Part shown: one piece after another, positions 12,639 through 24,322 of the stretch
Layout of the letters: each line of letters starts with the position of its first letter
How positions within the stretch are numbered: position 1 is the stretch's first letter
Assembly (NCBI GenBank): GCA_014871385.1
Contig: CM026428.1
Location: 12,650,041-12,714,040 of the forward strand
Direction of reading: 5' to 3'
Origin: Ceratodon purpureus
Taxonomy: Eukaryota; Streptophyta; Bryopsida; Pseudoditrichales; Ditrichaceae
DNA length: 64,000 nucleotides
Notes under the pieces: generated by a model
Database searches by the model: none
Seen by the model: only the letters and a program-made list of their open reading frames with translations
What the model was told of the DNA's origin: nothing
Program-made: the position numbers and the translations under genes

Positions 12639-14207
12639 ATGTTCAAGCCGGAGCATCCACACTTCGTGACGGGGAGTTTCACTCCGCAGAATGTGTTTCT
12701 CGGGGACAAGGAGTATGGGCTGGCGCTTGATTGCTTGGTGAAGGCGTGCACGGATCTGCTCTTGCTCGACTCCGACCAGCCCGATTGCAAAGTGCTGCTG
12801 GGCAAGCGCATTGTGGAGCCCCAGCCAGATTGGTGGTACACTTCTTCCACATTACTTTTGCTCTTCTCTTTATCAAGGTGGTAATATATTAGTATCTCAA
12901 TCTCTTCCATCCGGCAAGTCGATCATGCATTCTTTCTTTTCGCAGAGAAACATAAACCCTATTTCTTGACACACCCATGACACCTCATAAAACCCAACCT
13001 AAAGAATTCTGAAACCTGTACCTGCAGGAAAAAAAATCTGTACTTTAAATGTGTACCCTCTTCACCAATTGTTTAGAGATCACATCCTTTGCAATGGCAG
13101 CAGAGTTTTCTAGAACTCCAAATTCCTTGCCCTAAAAACGAAACAGATTATGTAGTTAAAATCTCGTCCCGTGATCTTCTAATGTGTAGGTTTGTGGGAG
13201 GGAGAATGAAGCCGGGCGAAAGACCAGAGCAGTCAATTGCGAGACTAGTGAAGCGGGAGCTGCACCTCCTTGTGGAACCCAGCCGCTTCAAACCGTTGGG
13301 CACTCACTCATACGCCTGGGCAAGGAGACAGCAAGCCCCCATGGACAATGGCACCTGCGACATCTCTGTTGTGTTGACACTGGTGCTTCTCTCCGGAGAA
13401 GCTGAGCGGATCCACATGGACGAGAAAGAGTATGCAGAATTCAGGTATGCAATCTTCACCATGAATTGAGGCTGTTCATCTGCTGATGTGCTCCGGCATG
13501 GTTTTACAAATGTCTGCAGTTTTTCTCATTTCTTAGTTGTGGTTTTGGCACAGATGGTTCTCAATTTCAGAAATCATTACTGGTGAAAGCTTCCACCCTG
13601 CACTTCGAGCTTCTGCAAGGTATGTAGCACATGTTTCTCTCCTCTCGTCTCCAGTTATTGGCAGTTTTTAATGAAGTTGACACATCCAAGCAAGCAATCT
13701 AATGCATCTAGTGTAACTTATATAATTCATTTGATCTTGCTTGTATTTCATTATCAGTGACGGCGATCCCAAGAGTGGCTAAATTCCGCATAAAAGCTAC
13801 CAAAATAATGTAGACTGCTACATCTACAAAGGAAAAAAAATGAAAATTCATACCATGCTATGAATTTATAGCAACTTCATGATATGGTTTCTATAGATGT
13901 CATTATGGTATCACCTTAATATCCTAGTGGTATTGTAGGATATCATAGAGTTATTGTATGCACCAGTTAGTAGAAGTAGCTACCATTTATGTGGGAGGTA
14001 GCATCCTGTGTTTATGTCATAAAATGGTCCTGGGATCACTTATCAGTAACTCTAATTCTAAAGAGATTGCATTGCTGCAGAGACATCCGGCAACGACAAG
14101 CCTGGCAAAAGCTCGTGGGAGAGGTTCGGAATGGAGGCAGCTCGGAATCCATTGCAGAAACTGCTAAACAGCTTGTGTCATTGAGTGCTGTACCCAGTGA
14201 AGTGTAG
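12639..14207 (+). CDS. Nudix hydrolase of the GDP-mannose mannosyl hydrolase type, 4 exons, 214 aa
   Basis: Exons 12639-12835, 13190-13444, 13554-13619 and 14081-14207 join in phase at GT-AG junctions to give 214 residues. Residues about 66-92 read WFVGGRMKPGERPEQS then RLVKRELHLL. That is the altered Nudix box of GDP-mannose hydrolases (short GGR...E...EL form, lacking the REUxEE helix) rather than the classical box. Such enzymes cleave nucleoside-diphosphate-linked substrates with a divalent metal; the substrate here is unknown. Later segments are CDISVVLTLVLL (a core strand) and a WFSISEII turn formed across the exon 2/3 junction. The last exon (RQRQAWQKLVGEVRNGG...) is an extra helical tail. 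ATG 12639 is the first in-frame Met; a start in an upstream exon is possible. Confidence 0.82.
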
Positions 14208-15785
14208 CCATTGACAAAATTGATTGATGAAGTTTGAAAGATTGATTACCAATAATCTAGAAGCTCATGCATTATCTATCCAAGACCAAGGCTTTTCTGA
14301 ACCTACCTCTCCTTTCATGGCTCTTCATCCATGCTAATTTTTTAATTTTTTTTATAGAAGTTGATGATTTTTATATGTCTAATATTACCTTGTCTTTATG
14401 CAAAGAGTTCAATGAGGGACATTACTAAGTAGTTTATTTGGATATCGTTGATGGAATTGATAAACTTCCTCAGGGGCGTTATGGATATTGGATGAAGCCT
14501 TCTATGTTTGTTCATTGATAGTATTTCCTTTTCAATGAAAGAAACACTCCTATCATCCATTTTTGAACCAATACTCAAAAATTCTAGTGAGTTGATATTT
14601 TTCTACACCTTTGTCTTTAATTGAAGGAGGTCAAAGAAGTTTCCCACCTTGATATGAGATTCATTGTAGGTTTCTATAAATAAATATAAAACCATAATGC
14701 ATTTGCATTCAAGATGGTAAATTTAGGTAATAACTTTACAATATGCTAATTTTAGGCCGATTTTTACTCCATGAATTTAAAATCTTCTCTTCCAAAAAGT
14801 GTAGATGATGTGTATTCTATAATCCAATTCGATGTCATTTGAAAGTGCACGAATTTGGTAAAAACTTGAAGGAATAACCTTGAAGATTCATTATTTGTTA
14901 AATTTTTAATGCATGGAATGAAATGAATTGTCTTGGTTAAACAGTTTACCATCATTAGAATAGAATATTTTCAATTTGAACTCCAAAGATTTGTGATGAT
15001 TCTATGGATAAAGATAACAATAGACCTTCAATCTTGAAAGTGAATGTAAAAGCTCCTGTGGTCTATATTGTGGTATTAGTGGTTGTTGTATTAGAAATTG
15101 CCAACGCTTTCAATATGAGGTTTATTGACTTCAAGAAATTTATATAGTTGTCTTGTTTCACAATCATGTCTAAAGTTTTTAAAGCAAAATACGCCAGATA
15201 AGAAAGAGCATCCAAATTTATTTGAAGAATGTCTTTGCCCTATGTAACACTAGTAACAATATTAGGTTGCAGAAGGTTGCAACATATTATAATGTTCTAA
15301 CTTAGAATTTATATGACTTTATGCCAGTAAAGCACTAGTGACTAGTCCTTACGCAACTTAATCTTTGTTGCATTTTTGGCTGCCTCTCAAGTATGCGGAT
15401 TTCAATACAATTTTTGTGCAAGTAGCATGGGCTCAATATCGTAACGCCATAGCAAGTTTGCCGCCTGGTGAACAAATGTATATTTTTTTGAAAGAATAAA
15501 ATTTGCCTCTCAAAAATTGAATTTCTCAAATTTTGTTTATTAGCAAAAACATTACTAAAAATGACTTTGAATGACTTGGAAATAACAAAATGTTACAAAA
15601 CTTATTATTCTATTTTTGTTTCCTAGTCTTTGTAATTTTCCAATTCTTATATTTGCTATTTTTAGCATTATTTTTTGCGAACCTGCTATGGTACTACAAT
15701 AATAAGGTGCATTGATTAGTACTCAGTGCTATAAAAACCAAATCTTTTGTTTGGTAGAGTTACTTTCACCACGGTGAAAGATGAC
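14208..15785. other. AT-rich intergenic DNA
   Basis: Very AT-rich sequence downstream of the Nudix gene with only short chance frames. No coding motif, RNA gene or tandem repeat was recognised. Confidence 0.5.
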
Positions 15786-16526
15786 GGGGGGGAAGCACAA
15801 TAAAGTGAACCACAAAAGTGCTTATCTTTTTTCCAATTTCAGTCCCTTCTGTAAAGACTAGAGAAAGTGGGATTTACGTTATGTTGATGCAAAATTAAGT
15901 TTGGGATACGGAAAGTAGACTTGATCTTCTTCAACTTCCCAAAGTTGCGAGAAAAGATATTGACTTTACAATGGAAAACAGAGACGTCAAAGTCAGGCAA
16001 AGTGAATGGTCGTCATTTGGAAAAGTGAACATAACGGTTTAGGGTTTTGTCCAAAATCACTTTTAATTTCGCGGTGCACTCTATATGTTTAAGAAGTATT
16101 CTATAATAGTCAATTTATATAATCATTGATTGGTTTAGGGTTCCAAAAGTACCGCAAGGATACTTTTTAAGAGGGTCACTTCCACGGTACTTTTTGTGCG
16201 TTTTTTTTCACCGAACATTGTTTTTCAAATTGAAAAAAACATCCTTTAAAGACAATAGATGGCTCCAAATGAAGAAATTAAGACTTTGGAAAAGTTCATT
16301 TTCATGAATTAGAACTAGTGGTCAAATTAAGTTTCAATTGAAGATATTCTTTTTATGAAGATGTATATAAGATACCTTATGACACCCTAGAAAGTGACTA
16401 AAATGCTCAAAAACTACACCAAAATGCTCAAAATCAGCTTTGAGCCTTAAAAAACAGCACACTTCATATTCACTTGTTGGTGGTCACATTTTGCACTTTG
16501 TGGTCCACTTTATTGTGCTCTCCCCC
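15786..16526. mobile_element. non-autonomous DNA transposon, GGGGG-ended, copy 1
   Basis: A 741-bp non-coding element starting with a G run and GAAGCACAATAAAGTG and ending with the inverse (CACTTTATTGTGCTCTCCCCC): terminal inverted repeats of about 30 bp. The trinucleotide GAC flanks both sides. A second copy lies at 35723-36459; their right halves match closely (for example GGCTCCAAATGAAGAAATTA in both). No transposase frame is present. TIRs plus a possible 3-bp duplication suggest a cut-and-paste MITE; the superfamily is not assigned. Confidence 0.75.
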
Positions 16527-18663
16527 GACGCCTCCCATTTCCTCCGGCAACCCACCTGATTAAAACCAAATTTACACTAATACCAACTTCTTTATATTCA
16601 CTACACATTTACTTAACCCTTTAACGTCCTGATTCATCACTGTTTTCAAAGATTTGTTATAAAATGGTTGATGAAAATAGAAAATTGATTTGATGTAAAA
16701 AACAAAGTTGTAGATGTCAATGTGAAGATAACATATGTGCGATTGGATTCATCATATTTATCAATAATATTTTTAAAGTAATTTTGTAAGGTTTCTTTCG
16801 TAATTCAATTAAAAATCCAAAATCAACACTAAAAAATTTAAGAATGTTGTAATGAGATTGGAATAACATGCATTACAAGATGGTATAGTTTCCATTATTT
16901 GATTCTACTTATTATGAAAAATCATGTTTAAGGTCTCTCTTTTTGAACTAAGATTGAAACCTGACATAAATCACTTTTGTAATTTTCAAAAATTCTCATT
17001 ATCTTATTCTGAAAATCCAAACCATACAAATGGTGTAAAACTAGCACAAGAATTGGAAAAACAAATGGATGAAAACATCCCGCAAGACAGAAAATGAGCT
17101 GCTGAAATTCATCTAGCGTCCAGATTCTGGACGCCGGCGCGTTAAAGGGTTAAAAACAGTGCATTTGTTGTACATGGAGTAGAATAATAGCAGTAAGAAA
17201 ACTTCTATTCACTGAACCAAAAACAATGATTCAAAAAGACTTCCAAATTCTTTCAAGAAACTTTGGATGATGTAATGACATACTCTTGCTCAACAGTAAT
17301 TCTGGTGTACAGACATTATTTAAACATCAGTAATTGCACAGCTAATTCCTTGTTATGCAGTATCCGGTTTTTTAGTTTTCTGAGTTTGTAACTTATTCTT
17401 TTCCGCCGGCGCTTGTCACTTTCAAGTGATAAAGTTTGCATTGGTCATTCTTTGCAGTAATAAAGTTTATAACTACTTATGTAATATGCACATGTAAGCC
17501 TAAAAAATGGCTACAAGCCTTTACTCCTGATTTGGCAATTACTCCATAAGTCTGCACAATGTGAGGAAGATAAACATTACAGGACTTCAACTCTCTGGTT
17601 TTAATAACAGTCCACAGCTCCCGCTTCACCCTGCATTGCTTATGGAGTCTGCAACTTCTTCATGATCAACCTCGTGCTCATCCGGCCAGTTTAACTTCAG
17701 CATACATTTGAAGCCGTCTGCGACGTCTTCATCGCGTTGTTGCTCATCCCACCACGTTACACAGACCACCAATATACCTGGTAATCAGCGTTTCATGTTG
17801 AAGTTGAATCTTCTGTGTTTGATGGAATGTTGTACTATGATTTTCGCATTGTTGATTAAGTTTTTTCCAATTCCGAGTTCCTCTCGTTTTTGGACCTGTT
17901 TTGAACTTCTTTTTGAAGCGCTGAATCTCTCTAGTCAAGGTGACAGAGCTCTGATACCTGTTCTAGAAGTTTCAGATTATGTGCGATGCATTCTTGAGAA
18001 TTCTGTAGTGATGTCCCTGAGTATGTACATGTATTAACTGCTCGGATCGGTGTCGACTGACTTTCTCTCTCACTCTTTCTGCTAACTAAATTAACTCTGA
18101 TAACCCCTCCTCTCCTCAATGGCGGGTTTGAGAGTGGATGAATAGATCCACTGGTTTTAAGAAGATTTGAGAACATTGATCACCTATGTGTTTGTAAGGT
18201 TGTTTGTGATTTAGAGGTTGGGTCTCCATCTCCCACTTTGTAGGGGTCTTTCTTCTTTGTGAGATTCACTAGACATCCCTCCATAATGCAATTTGCAATT
18301 GGGCACTCTGACAACCTAGACTAAAGTATTCAACATCCAGTGTAGTAAAAGTTGATTTTAAGTTTTTCCCGGAATTTTGTGAACACTGCTTTAACTCCCA
18401 GTTTGAGAACAGAGAGAGGTGGAGAGCAATTGCAGGATTAGGATTTGAAATGACAATAGCCTATCTACGCTTTATAAATTGATACTGCAGGTTTAAGAAA
18501 AAACAAATGTTGTACTCGGGGATGATCAAAGTCTGCATATTGCTGTAAAGAACCATATACTCAACATACTTCATCGGTTTACAAAGCGTAAGTATCTGTT
18601 ACTTCCCCTCCAGTTTGGTCTTCAAGCTTGCACTGATCTATTTCTGATGCATTTCAGAAAAAG
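16527..18663. other. AT-rich intergenic DNA
   Basis: Upstream of the NNC-motif locus. Several short frames around 17708-18176 overlap on opposite strands and have no motif. I see nothing supportable. Confidence 0.45.
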
Positions 18664-19326
18664 ATGTCGAGGTTTTCTAGTTTGGGCAATGAGGATCATT
18701 ATCGACAGGGTTCGTTCACTCCCCCTACTCTCTTTCGGATTTTCGTTCTGTTGGCCTTTCCGGTTCTCAATCAACTAATTTATTCGAATATCTTAACCGA
18801 ACTTCAGGCATTTGTGATTATTTCAGGTTGCTCATGTAAGATGAAGAAGATTGATCATCGAGAAACTGTTTTCTGTGCACCTGACAACTGCACTATTTGT
18901 GTTGGGCTCATGAACTCTGCAGAAGAACTTCCACCTGCCTGGATGAAACAAAAGCTCATGCTCTTGGATGGTATTTCTATCTGGGAGAGACCTGTTGATA
19001 ATCTCTTCGGTGAGACTACATTGCCATTGAACTCAGATCGCTTACTAAACAAATGTTCTCATTTCACATAGTTGAAAAAATGGACAAACCGGTGGAGTTT
19101 CCAGTTCGATCTCAACTGCGATTATGTCAAGATGTCTAGTTTTGAAGGGCCTAAAGAAGGCCACACTTGTCGCTTTTTCTCGGATCTCAAGGGGTCGAGG
19201 GTGCGAGTTCAGGATTTGACAAGTATTTTGGAGCAAGAGGGCCACACTTATGACGTTGGTTCAAATAACTGTTGGCATTATGCCCATGCCACAACTCAGA
19301 TGGTCAGATGGTCTATAATGCGATGA
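18664..19326 (+). pseudogene. decayed gene with Asn-Asn-Cys-Trp-His motif (NlpC/LRAT/PPPDE-like catalytic style)
   Basis: Exon 18664-18709 (MSRFSSLGNEDHYRQ) joins in phase to an exon from 18827 encoding SCKMKKIDHRETVFCAPDNC, ending at a good donor near 19016. An acceptor (TTCACATAG) precedes 19072. In the phase dictated by splicing the next exon soon hits a stop. In another frame it reads through FFSDLKGSRVRVQDL and TYDVGSNNCWHYAHAT, a motif resembling the NC-H active site of NlpC/P60, LRAT and PPPDE-type proteins. Just after it a ~21-bp unit (AGATGGTCTATAATGCG) is duplicated at 19307-19349, shifting the frame. One frameshift plus the duplication point to a damaged gene; an unusual splice form is the alternative. 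Confidence 0.5.
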
Positions 19327-19349
19327 CAGATGGTCTATAATGCGTGACC
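19307..19349 (+). repeat. direct duplication of ~21 bp
   Basis: The unit AGATGGTCTATAATGCG followed by (A)TGAC occurs twice in tandem, with a one-base length difference. It sits directly downstream of the NNC motif and changes the reading frame. Confidence 0.8.
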
Positions 19350-21937
19350 ATCAGGATCTCAAGAAAGTGGAACGTGTCTTGCCCGACGATGCTGGCCGAT
19401 TATTTTCAATCATTTCGATCCTGGGAACTTGAAAACGTTGCACATATTAAAGGCAAGGAGCGGCATCAAACACAAAATGTATGTATGTAACATTGGTAAT
19501 GTATGTATTTATTTTAATTTGTAAATGCTTACAATTTAAATCTTCTTTCACGTGGTTGTTGTGAGCATCATATCCACTGTTAAGCTTGACAGTAATCATC
19601 AGAGAAGAGGACATTGCATACTAAAGTACGTGTAGAGACTTGCACCCGTTCTGCTCTATTGACTGTCACTCTTAGAAGGCAGCAGATATCCTTTCTCACC
19701 TCAGTTAACATCTGAAGTCCGCTCGTCACAGATGGCTACATCTTTTATTCACAATGACTGAACCATGGTCGCTTTCAGGAAATGTAAGAAATCCCCAGTT
19801 GTTAAGAAGAGGCGAGTTTTTGGTTCACTTTAGTGTTTCCTCTCAAGTTATAAAGTAATCTGCCTTCGGAATGGTGGATCAAGTGACTCATCCAACATCA
19901 ATTGACTCGAAGCGGAGTGTCAATTAACGTTGGATGAATCACATGTTTGATAGAGTAATTTGTGATGGTATTGGAATTGCAATTGCAACGCTTGAAGGGA
20001 AAGTTGCTTCAGAATGTTGATTTCACATTTTTGTATGGAAAAGCACGGGTGAATTATTACCGTGAGATTGCAGCACAGGAACGAAAAGGAAAACTAAACG
20101 ACTCAAACAGACTTGGAGAAGAGCGGGTTGCTGTATGTCAACAATGTTAGCAGAAGTGGATACGACTTGGCATACGTCGTTCACCACCTAGATTCGTGTA
20201 CTTTGAAGGCCAGATGCGCTTGCAGGATGAAACAACTATTGCCAGCTCCTCAATTGGAGTACGTCGTTCCTATTAATCTCCACCATGGACACCAAGTGAA
20301 CGAGTTTCATAATATTAGTCCGTGTGGAAGTTTGGAGTCTGTTATCATGTGAATCTGTGTTCTCTCTACTTGGATGAAAAAATACAGTGGTTGAGAAGAG
20401 AGTCTTGGAATGATGGAAACATGTGAACATTGAACCATGTAGGAAGAACCAAACAGCCTCTTCATACATACATTGAAGTTATCTAGCAACGTATATTCTA
20501 GCAAAAGCTTGTTCTTGAGGTTGGCTAAATTACACGGAATCCATGGCAGACATTGCAAAAATCTTGTTGTCATTGAGTGTTGTCCCCAGGGAAGGAAAGC
20601 GATTAGGGGTGTCACAGGTGGTGTTAGTATTCGCGCTATGAACAGAGGGAGAAAATTTACTCCAAATCACTTATACATTCCATGAATAGAGTTATACTAG
20701 AATACATGGAATTTTGCTACATTATACAAAGTTGTATCACCCACTGTGACACCCTTATTGATGATGCAGCTGATTGATGAAGTGCTTCCAGTATGAACTA
20801 CCGGTTAGTATGCAACCCAGTCATCCGCCACGCCAGCTTGTACTTTTCAGACAACGAAGTGGGCAGAGGGTGCGATTTGGTACTGTTGGTTTGAACTGAA
20901 ATACTTGAGTCTTGAGCATGCGAAGGTGGTGACGTGCCACTGATGCATATAGTTTGCAACTTTCCACTTAGTAACTGACAGTTGTGGGACAGTTCAGGTC
21001 ATTTCTAACAGAGCAAGTGTAGGGAGGTACGCAGTCGTCTCATAAGATTCATGTCTTTGTGAGACATGGTTGATGAGGATCACACATTGTTTCATTTCAT
21101 AAATGCAGACAGCTTGCGAGTAAGCTGCTCTGTCCTATTCGTTTCAATGTGAATTCGCCAGCTGTGTGATGGTTCCTCTTTCACCATAGTTCTGGAACAC
21201 AACTGCAAGGACTTCTCCTGTGAGTTGACGAGTTCAGCAGGTCGGGAATCGTGAACTTGTCAATCTATGGAAACCAGAATCAACATAAGTTTGAGAAGAG
21301 AATTTATCTTAAATTTTTTCTTCTGAAAAACCGCAGTCCCAATGGACATTGGCAGTGACCCAACTTGTTATTCTTCGCCTAAGCAACGCTATCACTTGAA
21401 AGGGTACCTCACACAGTTCGAGAATCACTCACTTCAACGTTTTCTGCACAACTTTAAATGGTCTCCAAAAACACGTATAACTTAAGTGACTTTTCAATGC
21501 ATGCTGCGAGAATGTCAAGTAGACATGCATAAAGCACTCTTCGGCGGAAATGGAGTCAAAGTGGTAGCTTTAAATATCTTTTTACACCTAGTTACAGAAT
21601 ACATCAGATCAATCTATCCCAAGTCCACCATTTCCTCGGCGAATTCACCTATCAGCTCATGTTTAGAGCGTAAATTGAAACTCTCTGATAACGTTCACAA
21701 CACCAGTCACGAAGTGGATTGAAATTGAAGTCTACAAAATTGCCCTAAAGTCCTAATGCCCCCCACATCTTGAGATTAAAAACCAGTGCGGGAAATCACT
21801 CTACGAAATGCTAGCTATTCCGAAGCCCCACATATCACTACGACGAATCGCCGGACAAGGCCTGCTGGAAATGAGCCGCACTCCATTGAAAACTCGAGAA
21901 TCCGCGAGCTGTCAAAAATAAGCCCAGACATAGCGTG
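19350..21937. other. intergenic region with short coding-like remnants
   Basis: No complete gene. A frame near 19962-20150 reads LKGKLLQNVDFTFLYGKARV without clear start or splice sites and may be a relic. A segment at 20536-20594 resembles the last Nudix exon and is listed separately. The rest shows no motif. Confidence 0.4.
20536..20594 (+). pseudogene. fragment resembling the last exon of the Nudix gene
   Basis: Fifty-nine bases align without gaps to 14144-14202 of the Nudix gene, with about three quarters identical by eye. In the same frame they read ESMADIAKILLSLSVVP against ESIAETAKQLVSLSAVP. The Nudix stop codon is absent. This is either a relic of a duplicated gene or the end of a related tail domain; no matching Nudix box was found nearby. 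Confidence 0.4.
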
Positions 21938-22930
21938 TTAGAGGCGAGGTCGATCGTCAGGAGGAGCCTCCGGTGGTTCGGATTCTGCTTCTTTCTCGCA
22001 CCTGGTCTTGCCATCCACTTCGCTGTCCACGATTTTCAGCTTGTCAACGTCTTTTTCGCCGTCAACCAGGAACGGCTTCGGGAGTGCGAAGAACTGGGGC
22101 TTTTCATCGCCGGGGAGTTGGACCAAGACCGCATCGTCGTATTCCGGGGAATCAACAGGGACGGTGTGCCCAGTTGCTGTATGCCCAGTTGCTGACTGCG
22201 AGAGAGTGGATCCGGTTGGATTCGCAGCCTGCTCTCGGCGTTGGCGGCGCTGCTTAACGACGGACCAGCAGAGCAGAACCAAGGCCACGGTAACGAGGAA
22301 CATCATGCACGACATGCCTGCCAGCACCATGACGAGCGTGTGGGGATTATTGCAGCTAACAATCTCCCCCGACTTCAAGTCTCTACATGGGGCGCTTGGT
22401 CCCGGTGCTGGCTGGGGCAGCCGGTCCTCTTGCGACGCTAGCAGCTTCCGAGGCCCTGAAAATCAGAATGACAAACTTCTCAGACTGCGTGGCATTAAAA
22501 GATACCATTGGAAAATACCCAACTCCACGAAATCCTCTCGAAAAACACAAGAATCTAAACATGATCATGTACAACCTTTGCAACTTCTCCGTGCAATCCT
22601 GTAAACAGCTCCTCAAAGAATGCATAATTCTCCCAGAAAGTAGACCAGAGAATGTTGAGAAAAGCATAAACAAGCTCCTCACAACGAAACCACTCAGATC
22701 ACAGCTCAGACAAGAAACAAACTCTACTTCATCGTTTGCCTCCGCCAATATAACCACTCCAGCAAAACAGCACCACGGACGGCCCAAATCCTACACAACT
22801 CACAACTCCACTCCCGGATTCCTCAAACCGGTCATGCCAATCCGAGGAGGGAAAAACGACAACCATATGCACAAGGAACCACCCACTCACCAGCTTGAAA
22901 GTGGAACCCATTCCGATACCCAATCTCCAT
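21938..22930 (-). CDS. divergent GLUTAMINE DUMPER-like membrane protein, 2 exons, 185 aa
   Basis: Exon 1, 22891-22930 (MEIGYRNGFHFQA), joins in phase 1 across a GT-AG intron to 21938-22455. After a Pro-rich N-terminus comes one membrane segment (about residues 53-78: VMVLAGMSCMMFLVTVALVL), a basic stop-transfer (KQRRQRR), a linker with a small TGHTATGHT repeat, and LVQLPGDEKPQFFALPKP at about 124-141. That aligns position by position with the VIMAG box of the gene at 7120 (V-I-M-A-G-E-D-R-P against V-Q-L-P-G-D-E-K-P). The tail is acidic. It is likely a diverged GDU-family member; because the signature is changed, function is less sure. Without exon 1 the longest in-frame ATG is at 22330, starting inside the membrane segment, which favours the spliced model. 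Confidence 0.68.
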
Positions 22931-23690
22931 CGATACAATTCTAATGAATGTCGCAGCTCAAAGAATCCGAAGAGAGCGAAACATAAACACTAATCCTTGA
23001 ATCAGCTGAGTACTACTAACGCCCAGCTCCCTAGCATTGACTTCGACTCAAAACTCTAGAAAAAGTTGCAATGAACCAAACTCATGATCTAACATATGCA
23101 ACCTGAACAACACCAGTAAGTAACTACACACCCAGCTCAAGACCACGATGTGCACAATATATTCTCATGACCAGTACTAGTACTAAGTTAGCTTGGTAGC
23201 TAGCATTGCCATCTCACATCCAAAGCGTAAGTGCACAAGAACCTGCCAGAAGAAGAATATTAGTAGTGATCTAGGGAGTACAGTAGATCGATCTCCAGCC
23301 AGTGAAGAGGTAGGCTGAGCCTGAGCGTCCCTTGGAGGTGACGCCCCCCAGCTAAGTTAAGTTAAGGGCTGGGTATATTCCCAAGTGCAGGTAAGTGTGA
23401 GGAATCAGAGCCGCCTTCAGCTGCAAGGCGGAACGATTTGGGGAGTGGAGTGGAGTGGAGTGGAGTGGCGTGGGGCCGGAATAGCAAATTACTGGCATCC
23501 GGCAGTGGCGCTGGCGCTGTTGCGAGTACTGTGCGAGGTCAGAAGGGTGGGGTGGCGCCGTGCGGTTGTCCCTTTGTGGCGTTGTGCCGAGGTGCGCATG
23601 ATGCCAGCAGCGTCCCTCAATGCCTGGGCCTCAGGGCAAAGTCAGGTGCTTGCAGCAAGCTCCCATGGACCAGCACTTTGCAGAACTGTG
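22931..23690. other. upstream region of the divergent dumper-like gene, with pentanucleotide repeat
   Basis: Presumed promoter and 5' UTR. A GGAGT pentamer array of about five units lies at 23443-23468. No other feature seen. Confidence 0.5.
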
Positions 23691-23919
23691 CATATTTTGC
23701 AGGACTTTGCCTATTTTGCAGGACTTTGCCTATTTTGCAGGACTTTGCCTATTTTGCAGGACTTTGCCTATTTTGAAGGGCTTTGCTTATTTTGAAGGAC
23801 TTCGCCTATTTTGAAGGGCTTTGCCTATTTTGAAGGAATTTGCCTATTTTGAAGGACTTTGCAAATTTTGAAGGACTTTGTATATTTTGAAGAATTTTGC
23901 ATATTTTGAAGGACTTTGC
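23691..23919. repeat. minisatellite, 19-bp unit, ~12 copies
   Basis: Unit CTATTTTGCAGGACTTTGC and variants are repeated about 12 times. The first four to five copies carry GCAGGACTT and are almost identical; later copies carry GAAGG and drift progressively. Frames across it encode simple peptide repeats (FAGLCLF) and are not genes. Confidence 0.95.
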
Positions 23920-24203
23920 ATGTGGGGTGTTGAATGTGTAGGATTTTGAAGTGTTTTCTTTGAGGGCCCATTTTAAAGAAAAGATGAAATCAAGTTGAAA
24001 TATGACTTTTGAACCAATACTTGCAATGCTTTTGTGAAGATGAAATGTCATAGTTGTTTCATCAATGTGCACCAAACCAATGGGAATAAATTTCATGAAC
24101 TTGAGTTAATAGCAGGACCACACCTAGCGGCCGAGCACTTCTGGCCACAAAAACCATGAGCCTAGTTCAATCTCTTGGAATTTTGGAAAGTACTTTCAGC
24201 TAC

Positions 24204-24322
24204 CACTAGTGGAAAGGTGGTCTCGCAAGACTAACAAATATACAAGCCATTTGATAGATTGACATTTTTCACCAACTCATTGATATACTTGTTGGTTTTC
24301 TTAGACCATCTTTTCACTAATA
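24204..24322. mobile_element. CACTA-ended foldback element, copy A
   Basis: A 119-bp sequence starting CACTAGTGGAAAGGTGGTCT whose right half is the imperfect reverse complement (ending ...AGACCATCTTTTCACTAATA). It consists of ~40-bp arms around a ~35-bp centre. A related sequence lies at 25474-25590. CACTA termini suggest a miniature CACTA-type element, though no clear 3-bp target duplication is seen. Confidence 0.5.

Noticed and set aside
22008..22944. Plus-strand 185-198-codon frames over the second dumper-like gene
   Set aside because: Antisense to a spliced minus-strand gene with a clear membrane segment and family box.
23385..23814. Three overlapping frames with FAGLCLF repeats
   Set aside because: Produced by the 19-bp minisatellite read in all three phases.
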